Position numbers and translations under genes: made by a program. This document shows positions 1 to 5,785 of a stretch of DNA of 7,426 bases, in pieces. Position 1 is the stretch's first letter, and the number at the start of each line of letters is the position of its first letter. The stretch spans positions 1 to 7,426 of the forward strand of contig SYID01000030.1 of NCBI GenBank assembly GCA_005798925.1. The letters run 5' to 3'. A model generated the notes under the pieces. That model ran no database searches, had not been told where the DNA came from, and was given only the letters and a program-made list of their open reading frames with translations. Source of the stretch: Verrucomicrobiota bacterium. Its GTDB lineage: Bacteria; Verrucomicrobiota; Verrucomicrobiia; Opitutales; UBA953.

Positions 1-597
1 GACCTCATGGGCGGCCAGAAGACCGGCACCTACCTCGACCAGCTCGACCAGCATCAGCATGTCGCGAAGCTCGCCCAGGGCCGCCGCGTGCTCGACGCCT
101 TCTGCAACCAGGGCGGCTTCGGCCTCGCCTGCGCCAAGGCCGGCGCGACCAGCGTGCTCGGCCTCGACCAGTCCGAGGACGCGATCGCCGCCGCCCGCTC
201 GGCCGCCGAGCGCAACGGTCTCAGCGCCGCGTTCGAAGTCGCCAACGTCTTCGACTGGTTCACCGAGCACCGCGAAGCCTCCTTCGACCTCATCGTCCTC
301 GATCCGCCGCCCTTCGCCCGCAGCAAGGACGCCGTCGACGGCGCCCTCCGCGGTTACAAGGAGCTGAACCTCCGCGCGCTCCGCCTGCTCGCCCCGGGCG
401 GCATCCTGGCGACCTATTCCTGTTCGCACCGCGTCTCGGAAGAGATGTATCTCGAGGTCATCGAAGCCGCCGCGTCGGACGCCCGTCGCGAGGCCGTCAT
501 CCTGGAGCGCACCTCCCAGCCGGCGGACCACCCCGTGCTGCTGAACTTCCCCGAGAGCCGTTACTTGAAGGGTTTCATCATCGAGATTCGGGCTTAA
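1..597 (+). CDS. RlmI-like class I SAM-dependent rRNA methyltransferase, 3' part
   Basis: The reading frame is open from the first base, so the 5' end lies outside the window; 198 residues are visible. The segment begins at the family's GQKTG signature (visible residues 5-9). The SAM-binding motif I, VLDAFCNQGGF, follows at about 30-40, an acidic motif II (GLDQS) near 54-58, motif IV DPPPFARSK near 101-109, then GYKELNL and the TYSCSH motif near 138-143, and the closing ESRYLKGF. This is the catalytic domain of the RlmI/COG1092 family, which in E. coli makes m5C at position 1962 of 23S rRNA; the missing part should hold the PUA domain. The protein is expected in the cytoplasm. ruvA starts 30 bases after the stop on the same strand, so the two may be cotranscribed. 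The family is clear; the exact target base is inferred from homology, so no symbol is given. Confidence 0.9.
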   Translation, partial: DLMGGQKTGTYLDQLDQHQHVAKLAQGRRVLDAFCNQGGFGLACAKAGATSVLGLDQSEDAIAAARSAAERNGLSAAFEVANVFDWFTEHREASFDLIVLDPPPFARSKDAVDGALRGYKELNLRALRLLAPGGILATYSCSHRVSEEMYLEVIEAAASDARREAVILERTSQPADHPVLLNFPESRYLKGFIIEIRA

Positions 598-627
598 CTC
601 CCGGACCGCTTCCGCTTTCATCTGGCC

Positions 628-1230
628 ATGATCGTCTCCCTCCGCGGCAAACTCATCGAAGCCGGCGTCCTGCGCGTCGTCATCGAATCGTCGGGCGTGG
701 GCTACGAGGTCAACGTGCCGGTCACGACCGCGGAGCGCCTGCCGAAGCTGGGCGCGGAGGTCTTCCTGCTCATCCATCACGTCTTCCGCGAAGACGGCCA
801 GGCCTTGTACGGCTTCGCCGTCGCCGAGGAACGCGAGTTCTTCAAGCTCCTCGTCGAGAAGGTCTCGGGCGTCGGTCCCAAGATGGCGCTGAATATCCTC
901 AGCCGCCTCGCGTTGCCGATCCTACGCGATGCGATCATCCGCGGCGATGTCGCGCTGCTTTCCCAGTGTCCGGGCGTCGGCAAGCAGCCCGCCGAGCGTC
1001 TCGTCATGGAACTCAAGGACAAGGTCGGACTCGAAGGCCCCGGCGCCGCCCCGGTGGCCGCCGCGACGATCGTGTCCGCCCAGCCCACGCCCGCGACGGA
1101 CGCCGTCGCCGCGCTCATCGCGCTCGGCTTCAAGGGGCCCGACGCCGACAAGGGCGTGCGCGCCGCGCTGGCCAAGCTCGGCGCCGGCGCGACCGCCGAT
1201 CAGTTGGTGAAGGCCGCGCTCGGGCGCTAA
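628..1230 (+). CDS. ruvA: Holliday junction branch migration complex subunit RuvA
   Basis: The 200-residue product has the usual RuvA length and plan. An N-terminal OB-fold begins MIVSLRGKL, with GVGYEV at 23-28 and the FREDGQALYGF strand at 53-63. Two helix-hairpin-helix motifs follow: VSGVGPKMALNIL at 79-91 and CPGVGKQPAERL at 114-125. An Ala/Pro-rich linker (about 138-157) leads to the C-terminal domain III (158-200), which contacts the RuvB ATPase. RuvA forms a tetramer that holds the four-way junction flat while RuvB drives branch migration in recombinational repair. The second hairpin reads GKQPAERL where GKKTAERL is usual, a mild departure. The ATG was chosen because the conserved N-terminus starts exactly there; the bases upstream are pyrimidine-rich and show no Shine-Dalgarno sequence. 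ruvB and ruvC are not in the window. Confidence 0.96.
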   Translation: MIVSLRGKLIEAGVLRVVIESSGVGYEVNVPVTTAERLPKLGAEVFLLIHHVFREDGQALYGFAVAEEREFFKLLVEKVSGVGPKMALNILSRLALPILRDAIIRGDVALLSQCPGVGKQPAERLVMELKDKVGLEGPGAAPVAAATIVSAQPTPATDAVAALIALGFKGPDADKGVRAALAKLGAGATADQLVKAALGR

Positions 1231-1324
1231 CGCGCGCGAGCGAGGGGACATGTGGGCACGGTGACACGTGGACAAGGGGTTGAACTCAAAGGGAGACCGG
1301 TAGCCAGATATGATGCTGCGGGCA

Positions 1325-1356
1325 TTGGGTAGGGTGGGCTCTCCGAGCCCGCCTTT
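1325..1356 (+). repeat. Inner repeat unit, left copy, with mini-hairpin
   Basis: The unit reads TTGGGTAGGGT followed by a 6-bp stem and 3-base loop, GGGCTC-TCC-GAGCCC (1336-1350), with a weakly conserved tail to about 1356. The right copy is its inverted partner. GGGTAGGG next to a short stem resembles the layout of REP sequences recognised by REP-associated tyrosine transposases (Y1 family); this functional link is inference. Confidence 0.65.
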
Positions 1357-1387
1357 GAGCCGGATGAGGTGCGAAACTCTCGTGACG

Positions 1388-1419
1388 AACGGACGGCTCG
1401 GAGAGCCGACCCTACCCAA
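1388..1419 (-). repeat. Inner repeat unit, right copy, with mini-hairpin
   Basis: Inverted copy of the unit at 1325-1356. Its own hairpin, CGGCTC-GGA-GAGCCG (1394-1408 on the plus strand), also has a 6-bp stem and 3-base loop. The outermost pair of this stem is swapped relative to the left copy, so pairing inside each hairpin is kept while pairing between the arms is lost at those two positions. Confidence 0.65.
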
Positions 1420-1477
1420 GGCAACGATGCATCGTCCTCTTGCCCACGTGTCACCGTGCCAGCTTGTCCCCTGACCG

Positions 1478-2221
1478 TTACTTCAGCCCAAGCACATCTT
1501 CCATGCCATACAGCCCGGCGGGCTGGCTCTTGAGCCAGCGGGCGGCGCGGACGGCGCCCCGCGCGAAGATCTCGCGGTTCGAGGCCTTGTGCGTGAGTTC
1601 GAGGCGTTCGCCTTCGGCGGCGAAGAGGACGGTGTGGTCGCCCACGACGTCGCCGCCGCGGATCGCGTGCACGCCGATCTCGTCGAGCGGGCGTTCGCCG
1701 ACCAGGCCGTCGCGGCCGTGCTTGAGGGCTTCCTTCGCGAGCTTACGCTCTTCGAGGAGGATCTTGAGGAGCGTCTCGGCGGTGCCGGAGGGCGCGTCCT
1801 TCTTGAGGCGGTGGTGCATCTCGAGCACCTCGACGTCCCAGCGGCCGGCGTCGGCGAGCGAGCGGGCGGCCTGACGGACCAGCGCGTTGAGGAGCGTGAC
1901 GCCGACGGAATAATTGCCGGCCCAGACGACCGGGAGGCCTTTGATGGCGGCGGTGATCGCGGCCTTCTCTTCGGCGGTGTGGCCGGTGGTGCCGATCACG
2001 AGCGGCTTCTTGTGCTGGGCGCAGAGCCGCGCGACGGCGAGGGTCGCGGAGTGGAAGGAGAAGTCGATGACCACGTCGGCCGCGCCGATGTGCGCGGCGA
2101 GGTCGTCGCCCTGGTCGACGCCGGCGGCGATGACGGCCTGCTCGGAGGCGGCCACGTGGGCGATGGCGAGGCCCATGCGGCCCTTGGCGCCGTTAAGGAG
2201 GATGCGGAGTGGCTGGCTCAT
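1478..2221 (-). CDS. dapB: 4-hydroxy-tetrahydrodipicolinate reductase DapB
   Basis: DapB reduces the DapA product with NAD(P)H to tetrahydrodipicolinate, on the route to diaminopimelate and lysine, in the cytoplasm. The 247-residue protein shows the Rossmann motif NGAKGRMG (10-17), DFSFHSAT (53-60), GTTG (77-80), and NYSVGV (103-108). The catalytic stretch EMHHRLKKDAPSGTA (134-148) carries the His pair (136-137), Lys140 and the DAPSGTA loop. RGGDVVGDHTV (188-198), THKASNR (210-216) and the C-terminal GLYGMEDVLGL complete the family pattern. HHRLK replaces the more common HHRHK, leaving the His pair and the Lys in place. The start at MSQPLRIL is preferred to an upstream in-frame ATG because homology begins there and its ATG overlaps the dapA stop as ATGA, which implies translational coupling. 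The 3' end abuts the palindromic element. Confidence 0.96.
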   Translation of the reverse strand: MSQPLRILLNGAKGRMGLAIAHVAASEQAVIAAGVDQGDDLAAHIGAADVVIDFSFHSATLAVARLCAQHKKPLVIGTTGHTAEEKAAITAAIKGLPVVWAGNYSVGVTLLNALVRQAARSLADAGRWDVEVLEMHHRLKKDAPSGTAETLLKILLEERKLAKEALKHGRDGLVGERPLDEIGVHAIRGGDVVGDHTVLFAAEGERLELTHKASNREIFARGAVRAARWLKSQPAGLYGMEDVLGLK

Positions 2222-3150
2222 CGGAGGGAGGCGAGGGTGGCGTCGGCGACCTTCTCGACGAGGAGGCGGTTGGCCTCGGACATCTCGCAGAGGGGCAGGC
2301 GGACTTCGTCCGAACGGATGATGCCGGCGCGCATCATGCAATGCTTCACGGGCACCGGGTTGGGTTCGACGAAGAGGGTCTTGAAGATTTCGGCGAGCTT
2401 ATCGTGCAGGACCTTGGCTTCGGCGAACTGCCTCGTGCGCGCGAGCCGGGCGAGCCTGGCCACCGGGCCGGGGATGAGGTTCGACGCGACGGAGACGATG
2501 CCTTGGGCGCCGACTTCGGCGAAGGGCAGGGTCAGGGAGTCGTCGCCGCTGAGGACGATGAATTCCGGATCGGACTCGCGCACGAGGCGCGCGGCCTTCT
2601 CGACCTGGCCACCGGCTTCTTTGATGCCGATGATGTTCGGATACTTCTTCCGGAGGCGCAGGGTGGTCTCGACGGTGATCTCGATGCCGCAGCGGCCGGG
2701 GATGGAGTAGAGGAGGATCGGCTTGGCGGTGGCCTCGGCGAGGACCGCGAAGTGGCGGAACAGGCCCTCCTGGCTGGGCTTGTTGTAATACGGGGCGACG
2801 AGCAGGAACGCGTCGGCGCCGGCTTCGTCGGCGCGCCGGGTCAGGTCGAGGGCTTCGGTCGTGGCGTTGGAGCCCGTGCCGGCCATGACCGGGACGCGGC
2901 CGGCGGCGAACGCGACCGTCTGGCGGATGACTTCGATATGCTCGTCGTAATCGAGGGTGGGGGACTCGCCCGTGGTGCCGACGGCGACGAGGCCGTCGAT
3001 CCCTTCCTGGATCTGGAATTCGACCAGCTTCTTCAGGTCATCCCAAGCCACCGCTCCGTCGAGGAAGGGGGTGACCAAGGCCGTGTGGGCTCCCACGAAA
3101 GCGCGGGGGCCGAAAGGACGGCGGGAAGGACTGGAACCGGTCGAGGACAT
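2218..3150 (-). CDS. dapA: 4-hydroxy-tetrahydrodipicolinate synthase DapA
   Basis: DapA condenses pyruvate with aspartate semialdehyde, the committed step to diaminopimelate and lysine, using a Schiff-base lysine in a TIM barrel. In the 310-residue product I see TALVTPF (23-29), GTTGESPTL (58-66) with Thr59/Thr60, PYYNKP (120-125) with Tyr122, LYSIPGRCG (147-155) with catalytic Tyr148 and substrate-binding Arg153, IIGIKEA (173-179) with Schiff-base Lys177, SGDDS (201-205), and FVEPNPVPVK (260-269). SIPGRC stands where many members have NVPxRT. The ATG at 3150 gives about 15 extra N-terminal residues compared with the E. coli enzyme (292 aa). A longer frame reaching 3219 would run into the candidate terminator and adds no conserved sequence. 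No Shine-Dalgarno sequence is evident. The gene precedes and overlaps dapB. Confidence 0.96.
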   Translation of the reverse strand: MSSTGSSPSRRPFGPRAFVGAHTALVTPFLDGAVAWDDLKKLVEFQIQEGIDGLVAVGTTGESPTLDYDEHIEVIRQTVAFAAGRVPVMAGTGSNATTEALDLTRRADEAGADAFLLVAPYYNKPSQEGLFRHFAVLAEATAKPILLYSIPGRCGIEITVETTLRLRKKYPNIIGIKEAGGQVEKAARLVRESDPEFIVLSGDDSLTLPFAEVGAQGIVSVASNLIPGPVARLARLARTRQFAEAKVLHDKLAEIFKTLFVEPNPVPVKHCMMRAGIIRSDEVRLPLCEMSEANRLLVEKVADATLASLR

Positions 3151-3204
3151 TGCGGCGTGAAGTGACCCCCGAACCAACCGCCCCGTGACGAAAGAGACAA
3201 ACCC

Positions 3205-3223
3205 AAAAACCCCGTCCAACGGG
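3205..3223 (-). terminator. Candidate intrinsic terminator after the NHL propeller gene
   Basis: Read on the minus strand, a short GC-rich hairpin CCCGT-TGG-ACGGG (3223-3211) is followed one base later by five T residues (3209-3205). It lies 12 bases past the stop of the upstream gene and 55 bases before the dapA start. The stem is only 5 bp, so it may be weak. It suggests that dapA-dapB is a separate unit or gets only read-through. Confidence 0.45.
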
Positions 3224-3234
3224 CCTGACCCCGC

Positions 3235-4287
3235 TTAAGGGGCCGGACCGACGAGGATTCGGTTGTTTTCCGTGTCCGTCACGTAGAGGCGTCCGTCGGG
3301 TCCGATGCGGGCGCCATGCGGGCGATTGAGCTGCGTGCCGGCCCAATCCGCGCCGACCGCGGAGCCCTTCTTGCCGTCGCCGACGATCGTGCGGATGGTC
3401 CGCCTGATCGGGTCGAAGAGGCGTAGGCAATGGTTCTCCGTGTCGAGGATGAGCACGTTGCCCTTGGCGTCCATCGTCACGTATTTCGGCCCGCGCATCG
3501 TGGCGTCGGCCGCCGGGCCGTCGGTGGCGGGACCGGCCTTGCCGGCCTTGTTCACGACCACGCTGAGCTTGCCGTCCTTGATCGCGACGAGCGCGTTGCC
3601 GCCCCGGAGCAGCGCGTAGACCGTGCCGTCCTGCGCCACGCAGGTCGCGCGTACGTCGCCCATCGGGGCTTGGAGCGCGTCGTCGCCGTCCTTGGGCAGG
3701 CCGCGCTTGCCGTTGCCGGCGAGGGTCGTGACCACGCGGGTCTTGAGGTCGATGCGGCGCACGCGATGGTTGCCGATGTCGGCGATCGTCATGAACGCGC
3801 CGTCGGGGCTGAGCGTGCCGCACATGGTGATGTTGAACTGCGCCTGCTCGGCGGGGCCGCCGTCGCCGCCGAAGCCGGCCTTGCCCGTGCCCGCGAAGAG
3901 CGTCGCGACGTGCGTCCGCGGGTCGAGGCGGACGATGCGGTGCTGGAAACTGTCGGCGAGGTAGATGGCGCCGTCCGGGGCGATGGAGATGTCGTGCATG
4001 CCGTCGTAGACCGCCGGAGCGAGGTCGAGGCGCCTGGCCGGGGCCGGGAGCTTCGGGGCCTTGCCGGTGCTGTTCCACTTCACGCCCGACACATACTCGA
4101 TCTTGCCGCCGTGCCATTTGAAGACGCGGTTGGCGGGTTGGAACTCGACGCCGTAGGCGTCGCCCCGGGCGTCGAAGGCGATGCTGAAGGGCTCGTGCAG
4201 GTCTTCGGCGCCGGGGACCTTGACGACTTCGATGGCGGCGCACGCCGAGGCGGCGCAGGCGAGCAGGGGGACGAGGCGGGAGAGCAT
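3235..4287 (-). CDS. Exported NHL-repeat six-bladed beta-propeller protein
   Basis: The 350-residue product starts with a short signal peptide (MLSRLVPLLACAASACA, probable cleavage near 17-18), so it is likely periplasmic or surface-located. Cys11 and Cys16 lie in the signal region, and a lipobox is not convincing. Six NHL-type blades can be traced at about 33-58, 98-122, 152-181, 210-238, 266-292 and 323-346, each with the pattern of a G/PDG turn followed by D-x-x-N/Q-H/N-R (for example DSFQHRIVRLD, DTENHCLRLFD, DTENNRIL). Between blades sit the typical AGTGKAGFGGDGGPA and GDGKKG linkers. Such propellers are scaffolds for ligand binding or, rarely, lyases; nothing here identifies a substrate. 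It is transcribed divergently from the hydrolase gene. The ATG at 4287 fits the signal peptide; no Shine-Dalgarno sequence precedes it. Confidence 0.85.
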   Translation of the reverse strand: MLSRLVPLLACAASACAAIEVVKVPGAEDLHEPFSIAFDARGDAYGVEFQPANRVFKWHGGKIEYVSGVKWNSTGKAPKLPAPARRLDLAPAVYDGMHDISIAPDGAIYLADSFQHRIVRLDPRTHVATLFAGTGKAGFGGDGGPAEQAQFNITMCGTLSPDGAFMTIADIGNHRVRRIDLKTRVVTTLAGNGKRGLPKDGDDALQAPMGDVRATCVAQDGTVYALLRGGNALVAIKDGKLSVVVNKAGKAGPATDGPAADATMRGPKYVTMDAKGNVLILDTENHCLRLFDPIRRTIRTIVGDGKKGSAVGADWAGTQLNRPHGARIGPDGRLYVTDTENNRILVGPAP

Positions 4288-4293
4288 GCATCG

Positions 4294-4321
4294 GTCATAG
4301 TTTCAGGGGGACGTTGTTCAA
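4294..4321 (-). promoter_or_regulatory. Candidate promoter for the NHL gene, possibly leaderless
   Basis: On the minus strand TTGAAC (4321-4316) and TATGAC (4299-4294) are separated by 16 bases, each matching 4 of 6 positions of the sigma-70 consensus. A start 7 bases downstream would fall on the A of the ATG at 4287, giving a leaderless transcript. This fits the missing Shine-Dalgarno sequence, but two 4/6 matches are weak evidence. Confidence 0.3.
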
Positions 4322-4379
4322 GCCTCGGCGGGAAAATGGTTCGACCTCGGGCGGGGTGCCTCCACCTTGGGCTCCCTCC

Positions 4380-5153
4380 GTGCCAGTCCCGCTTCCATTG
4401 ATCGTCCGCGAACTCGGCGGCGCCGGCGCGCCTCTCGTGGTGCTGCACGGCCTGCTCGGTTCGTCGCGCAACTGGCAGTCCGCCGGCGTGGCGCTCGCCG
4501 AACGCGGCCATCGCGTGCTCGCGCCGGACCTCCGTAATCACGGTTCGTCGCCGTGGGGCGACGATTGTTCCTACGCCGCGCTGGCCGCGGACGTCGTCGC
4601 GCTGCTCGACCGTCTCGCGCTCGGCCCCGTCCACCTCGTCGGCCACAGCATGGGCGGCAAAGCGGCGATGCGTCTCGTGATGGACCGGCCCGACCTCGTC
4701 GCGCGCCTCACCGTCGTGGACATCGCGCCGCGCGCCTATTCCGATCGCGTGCGCGTCGAGTTCGCCGCCATGAACGCCCTCGACCTCGCGTCGGTGAAGT
4801 CGCGCAAGGACGCCGAGGAGAAGCTCGCCGCCCAGGTGCCCGAGTGGGGCATGCGTCAGTTCATCCTCACCAACCTCGGCCAGGACGCCGCCGGCCGCTG
4901 GGGCTGGACCGTGAACCGCGAGGCGCTCACGCGCTCCTTGCCCGAGATCCTCGGCAATCCGCTGGCCACCGGCGAGGTCTGGCACGGACCGACGCGTTTC
5001 CTGCGCGGCGGCAAGTCGAACTACGTCCGCGACGAGGACATCGCGGCCATCCGCGCGCACTTCCCGCAGGCGGACGTCGTCACGCTCCCGGACAGCGGAC
5101 ATAATCCGCACTTCGAGGCGCGAGCCGGTTTCGTCGAGGCGACGCTCGCTTAG
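4380..5153 (+). CDS. Alpha/beta hydrolase, YbfF/ABHD11-like esterase
   Basis: Counted from the chosen GTG (257 residues, close to the 254 of E. coli YbfF), the protein has the oxyanion stretch LHGLLGSSRNW (22-32), DLRNHGSSPW (50-59), and the nucleophile elbow GHSMGG (88-93) with Ser90. VVDIAP (112-117) follows, with Asp114 a candidate acid after strand 6, and DSGHNPH (238-244) has the likely catalytic His241. These fit the serine hydrolases of the YbfF/ABHD11 group, which cleave short acyl esters or thioesters; the natural substrate is unknown. The frame is open back to a TTG at 4314, but residues before 4380 are Pro/Gly-rich and unlike the family. GTG 4356 and TTG 4398 are other options, so the start is uncertain. 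No signal peptide is seen. The stop overlaps the stop of the opposing gene. Confidence 0.85.
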   Translation: MPVPLPLIVRELGGAGAPLVVLHGLLGSSRNWQSAGVALAERGHRVLAPDLRNHGSSPWGDDCSYAALAADVVALLDRLALGPVHLVGHSMGGKAAMRLVMDRPDLVARLTVVDIAPRAYSDRVRVEFAAMNALDLASVKSRKDAEEKLAAQVPEWGMRQFILTNLGQDAAGRWGWTVNREALTRSLPEILGNPLATGEVWHGPTRFLRGGKSNYVRDEDIAAIRAHFPQADVVTLPDSGHNPHFEARAGFVEATLA

Positions 5154-5785
5154 AACCGCAGGCTGCGCCGCCTGAAGTAAAGCGCGCCGCCGATGAGCAG
5201 GATGAGCAGGCCGAGCATCAGGCCTCCGCAGACGAGCATCATCCTCGTCCGGGAAGCATCCGGCATGGCCTCATGCGCCTGGATGAGCGGGGACTCGTCG
5301 CCCGCGACCATCATCACCCAGCGCGGTTTCGCGTCGGGCTTCGTCTCGTCGACCAGCCAGAGCAGCACCGTATGGGGGCTCTCGTCGGGCAGGCGGAGGA
5401 TGAAATTGCGCGGCTCGGGCGTCCAGCGCCACTCCGCGCTTTCCAGTTGGTAAGACTTCGCCAGTTCCTCGGCCGTGTGTTGGAACGGGGAGTCCAGGTC
5501 GAGTTTCGTGGCCGAAGAGAAATCCGGCGCGCCCGTCGCCTGGGAGAGCGCGAAGTTGTCATTCCCGGTCGACACCATGAAGAGCCCCTCGACGGCCTTC
5601 GCGAGCTCCGCCCGTTCCCGGATGTTGTAATTGCCCTCCAGGTCGGCGGTGACCTTGAGCGAGCAGGTGCCGTCGGTGTGCAAGGTCAGCCGGCTGAGCA
5701 GCACCTCGCCGTTATGGGCGCAGACGAACAAGGGGAGCACGAGGGCTCCCCAGGTCAGGATCAGCTGGCGCAGCGCGCGGATCAC
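5150..5785 (-). CDS. Unrecognised exported protein with C-terminal membrane anchor
   Basis: I do not recognise this 211-residue protein. It begins with a signal peptide (1-23, core LILTWGALVLPLF, likely cut after VCA), followed by a mature start HNGEVLLSRLTLHTDGTCSL. The middle (about 24-180) is soluble and rich in charged residues. A strong hydrophobic segment at about 182-203 is followed by a basic tail FRRRSLRF, predicting a single-pass protein with a large periplasmic or external domain. The N-terminal mature strand pattern vaguely recalls domains attached to HupE/UreJ-like membrane proteins, but I would not name it. GTG 5785 is chosen because it overlaps the stop of the upstream propeller gene as GTGA and gives a clean signal peptide; the frame further upstream is an Arg-rich shadow of the propeller gene. 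The coupling suggests the two products work together. Confidence 0.75.
   Translation of the reverse strand: MIRALRQLILTWGALVLPLFVCAHNGEVLLSRLTLHTDGTCSLKVTADLEGNYNIRERAELAKAVEGLFMVSTGNDNFALSQATGAPDFSSATKLDLDSPFQHTAEELAKSYQLESAEWRWTPEPRNFILRLPDESPHTVLLWLVDETKPDAKPRWVMMVAGDESPLIQAHEAMPDASRTRMMLVCGGLMLGLLILLIGGALYFRRRSLRF

Larger units (their letters stand above)
1243..1472. repeat. Nested palindromic element between ruvA and dapB (REP/MITE-like)
   Basis: This element of about 230 bp nearly fills the convergent gap and starts 12 bases after the ruvA stop. Its outer arms, 1244-1279 and 1436-1471, are inverted copies matching at 31 of 36 positions, with an unbroken 17-base core (GGCACGGTGACACGTGG on the left). 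Its inner arms, 1325-1349 and 1395-1419, match at 24 of 25 and carry GGGTAGGGT next to a small hairpin. A perfect 12-bp palindrome, ACGATGCATCGT, lies at 1424-1435. No open frame in it resembles a protein. Nested inverted repeats in a convergent gap fit a REP/BIME-like or non-autonomous mobile element; as RNA it could fold and act as a two-way terminator. I recall similar GGCTCTCCGAGCC units as dispersed repeats in Opitutales genomes but cannot verify that here. Confidence 0.75.

Noticed and set aside
1589..2710. Long plus-strand open frames opposite dapA and dapB (also 2209-3165)
   Set aside because: They are antisense to confidently identified genes, are rich in Gly, Asp, Glu and Arg as expected from high-GC shadow frames, and show no domain motif.
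3151..3219. Upstream extension of dapA to an ATG at 3219
   Set aside because: It adds 23 residues without family similarity and would start within the candidate terminator hairpin.
3038..4291. Minus-strand 417-codon frame over the NHL gene
   Set aside because: Its translation is an Arg/Pro-rich shadow of the NHL gene in another frame; the true frame shows a signal peptide and six blades.
5159..5174. Hairpin CAGGC-loop-GCCTG just past the hydrolase stop as a terminator
   Set aside because: It lies in the coding end of the opposing gene and has no following T run on the plus strand.
5150..5245. PEP-CTERM-like sorting signal at the C-terminus of the membrane-anchored protein
   Set aside because: The hydrophobic segment and Arg tail look similar, but there is no Pro-Glu-Pro motif before it, so a plain membrane anchor is the safer reading.
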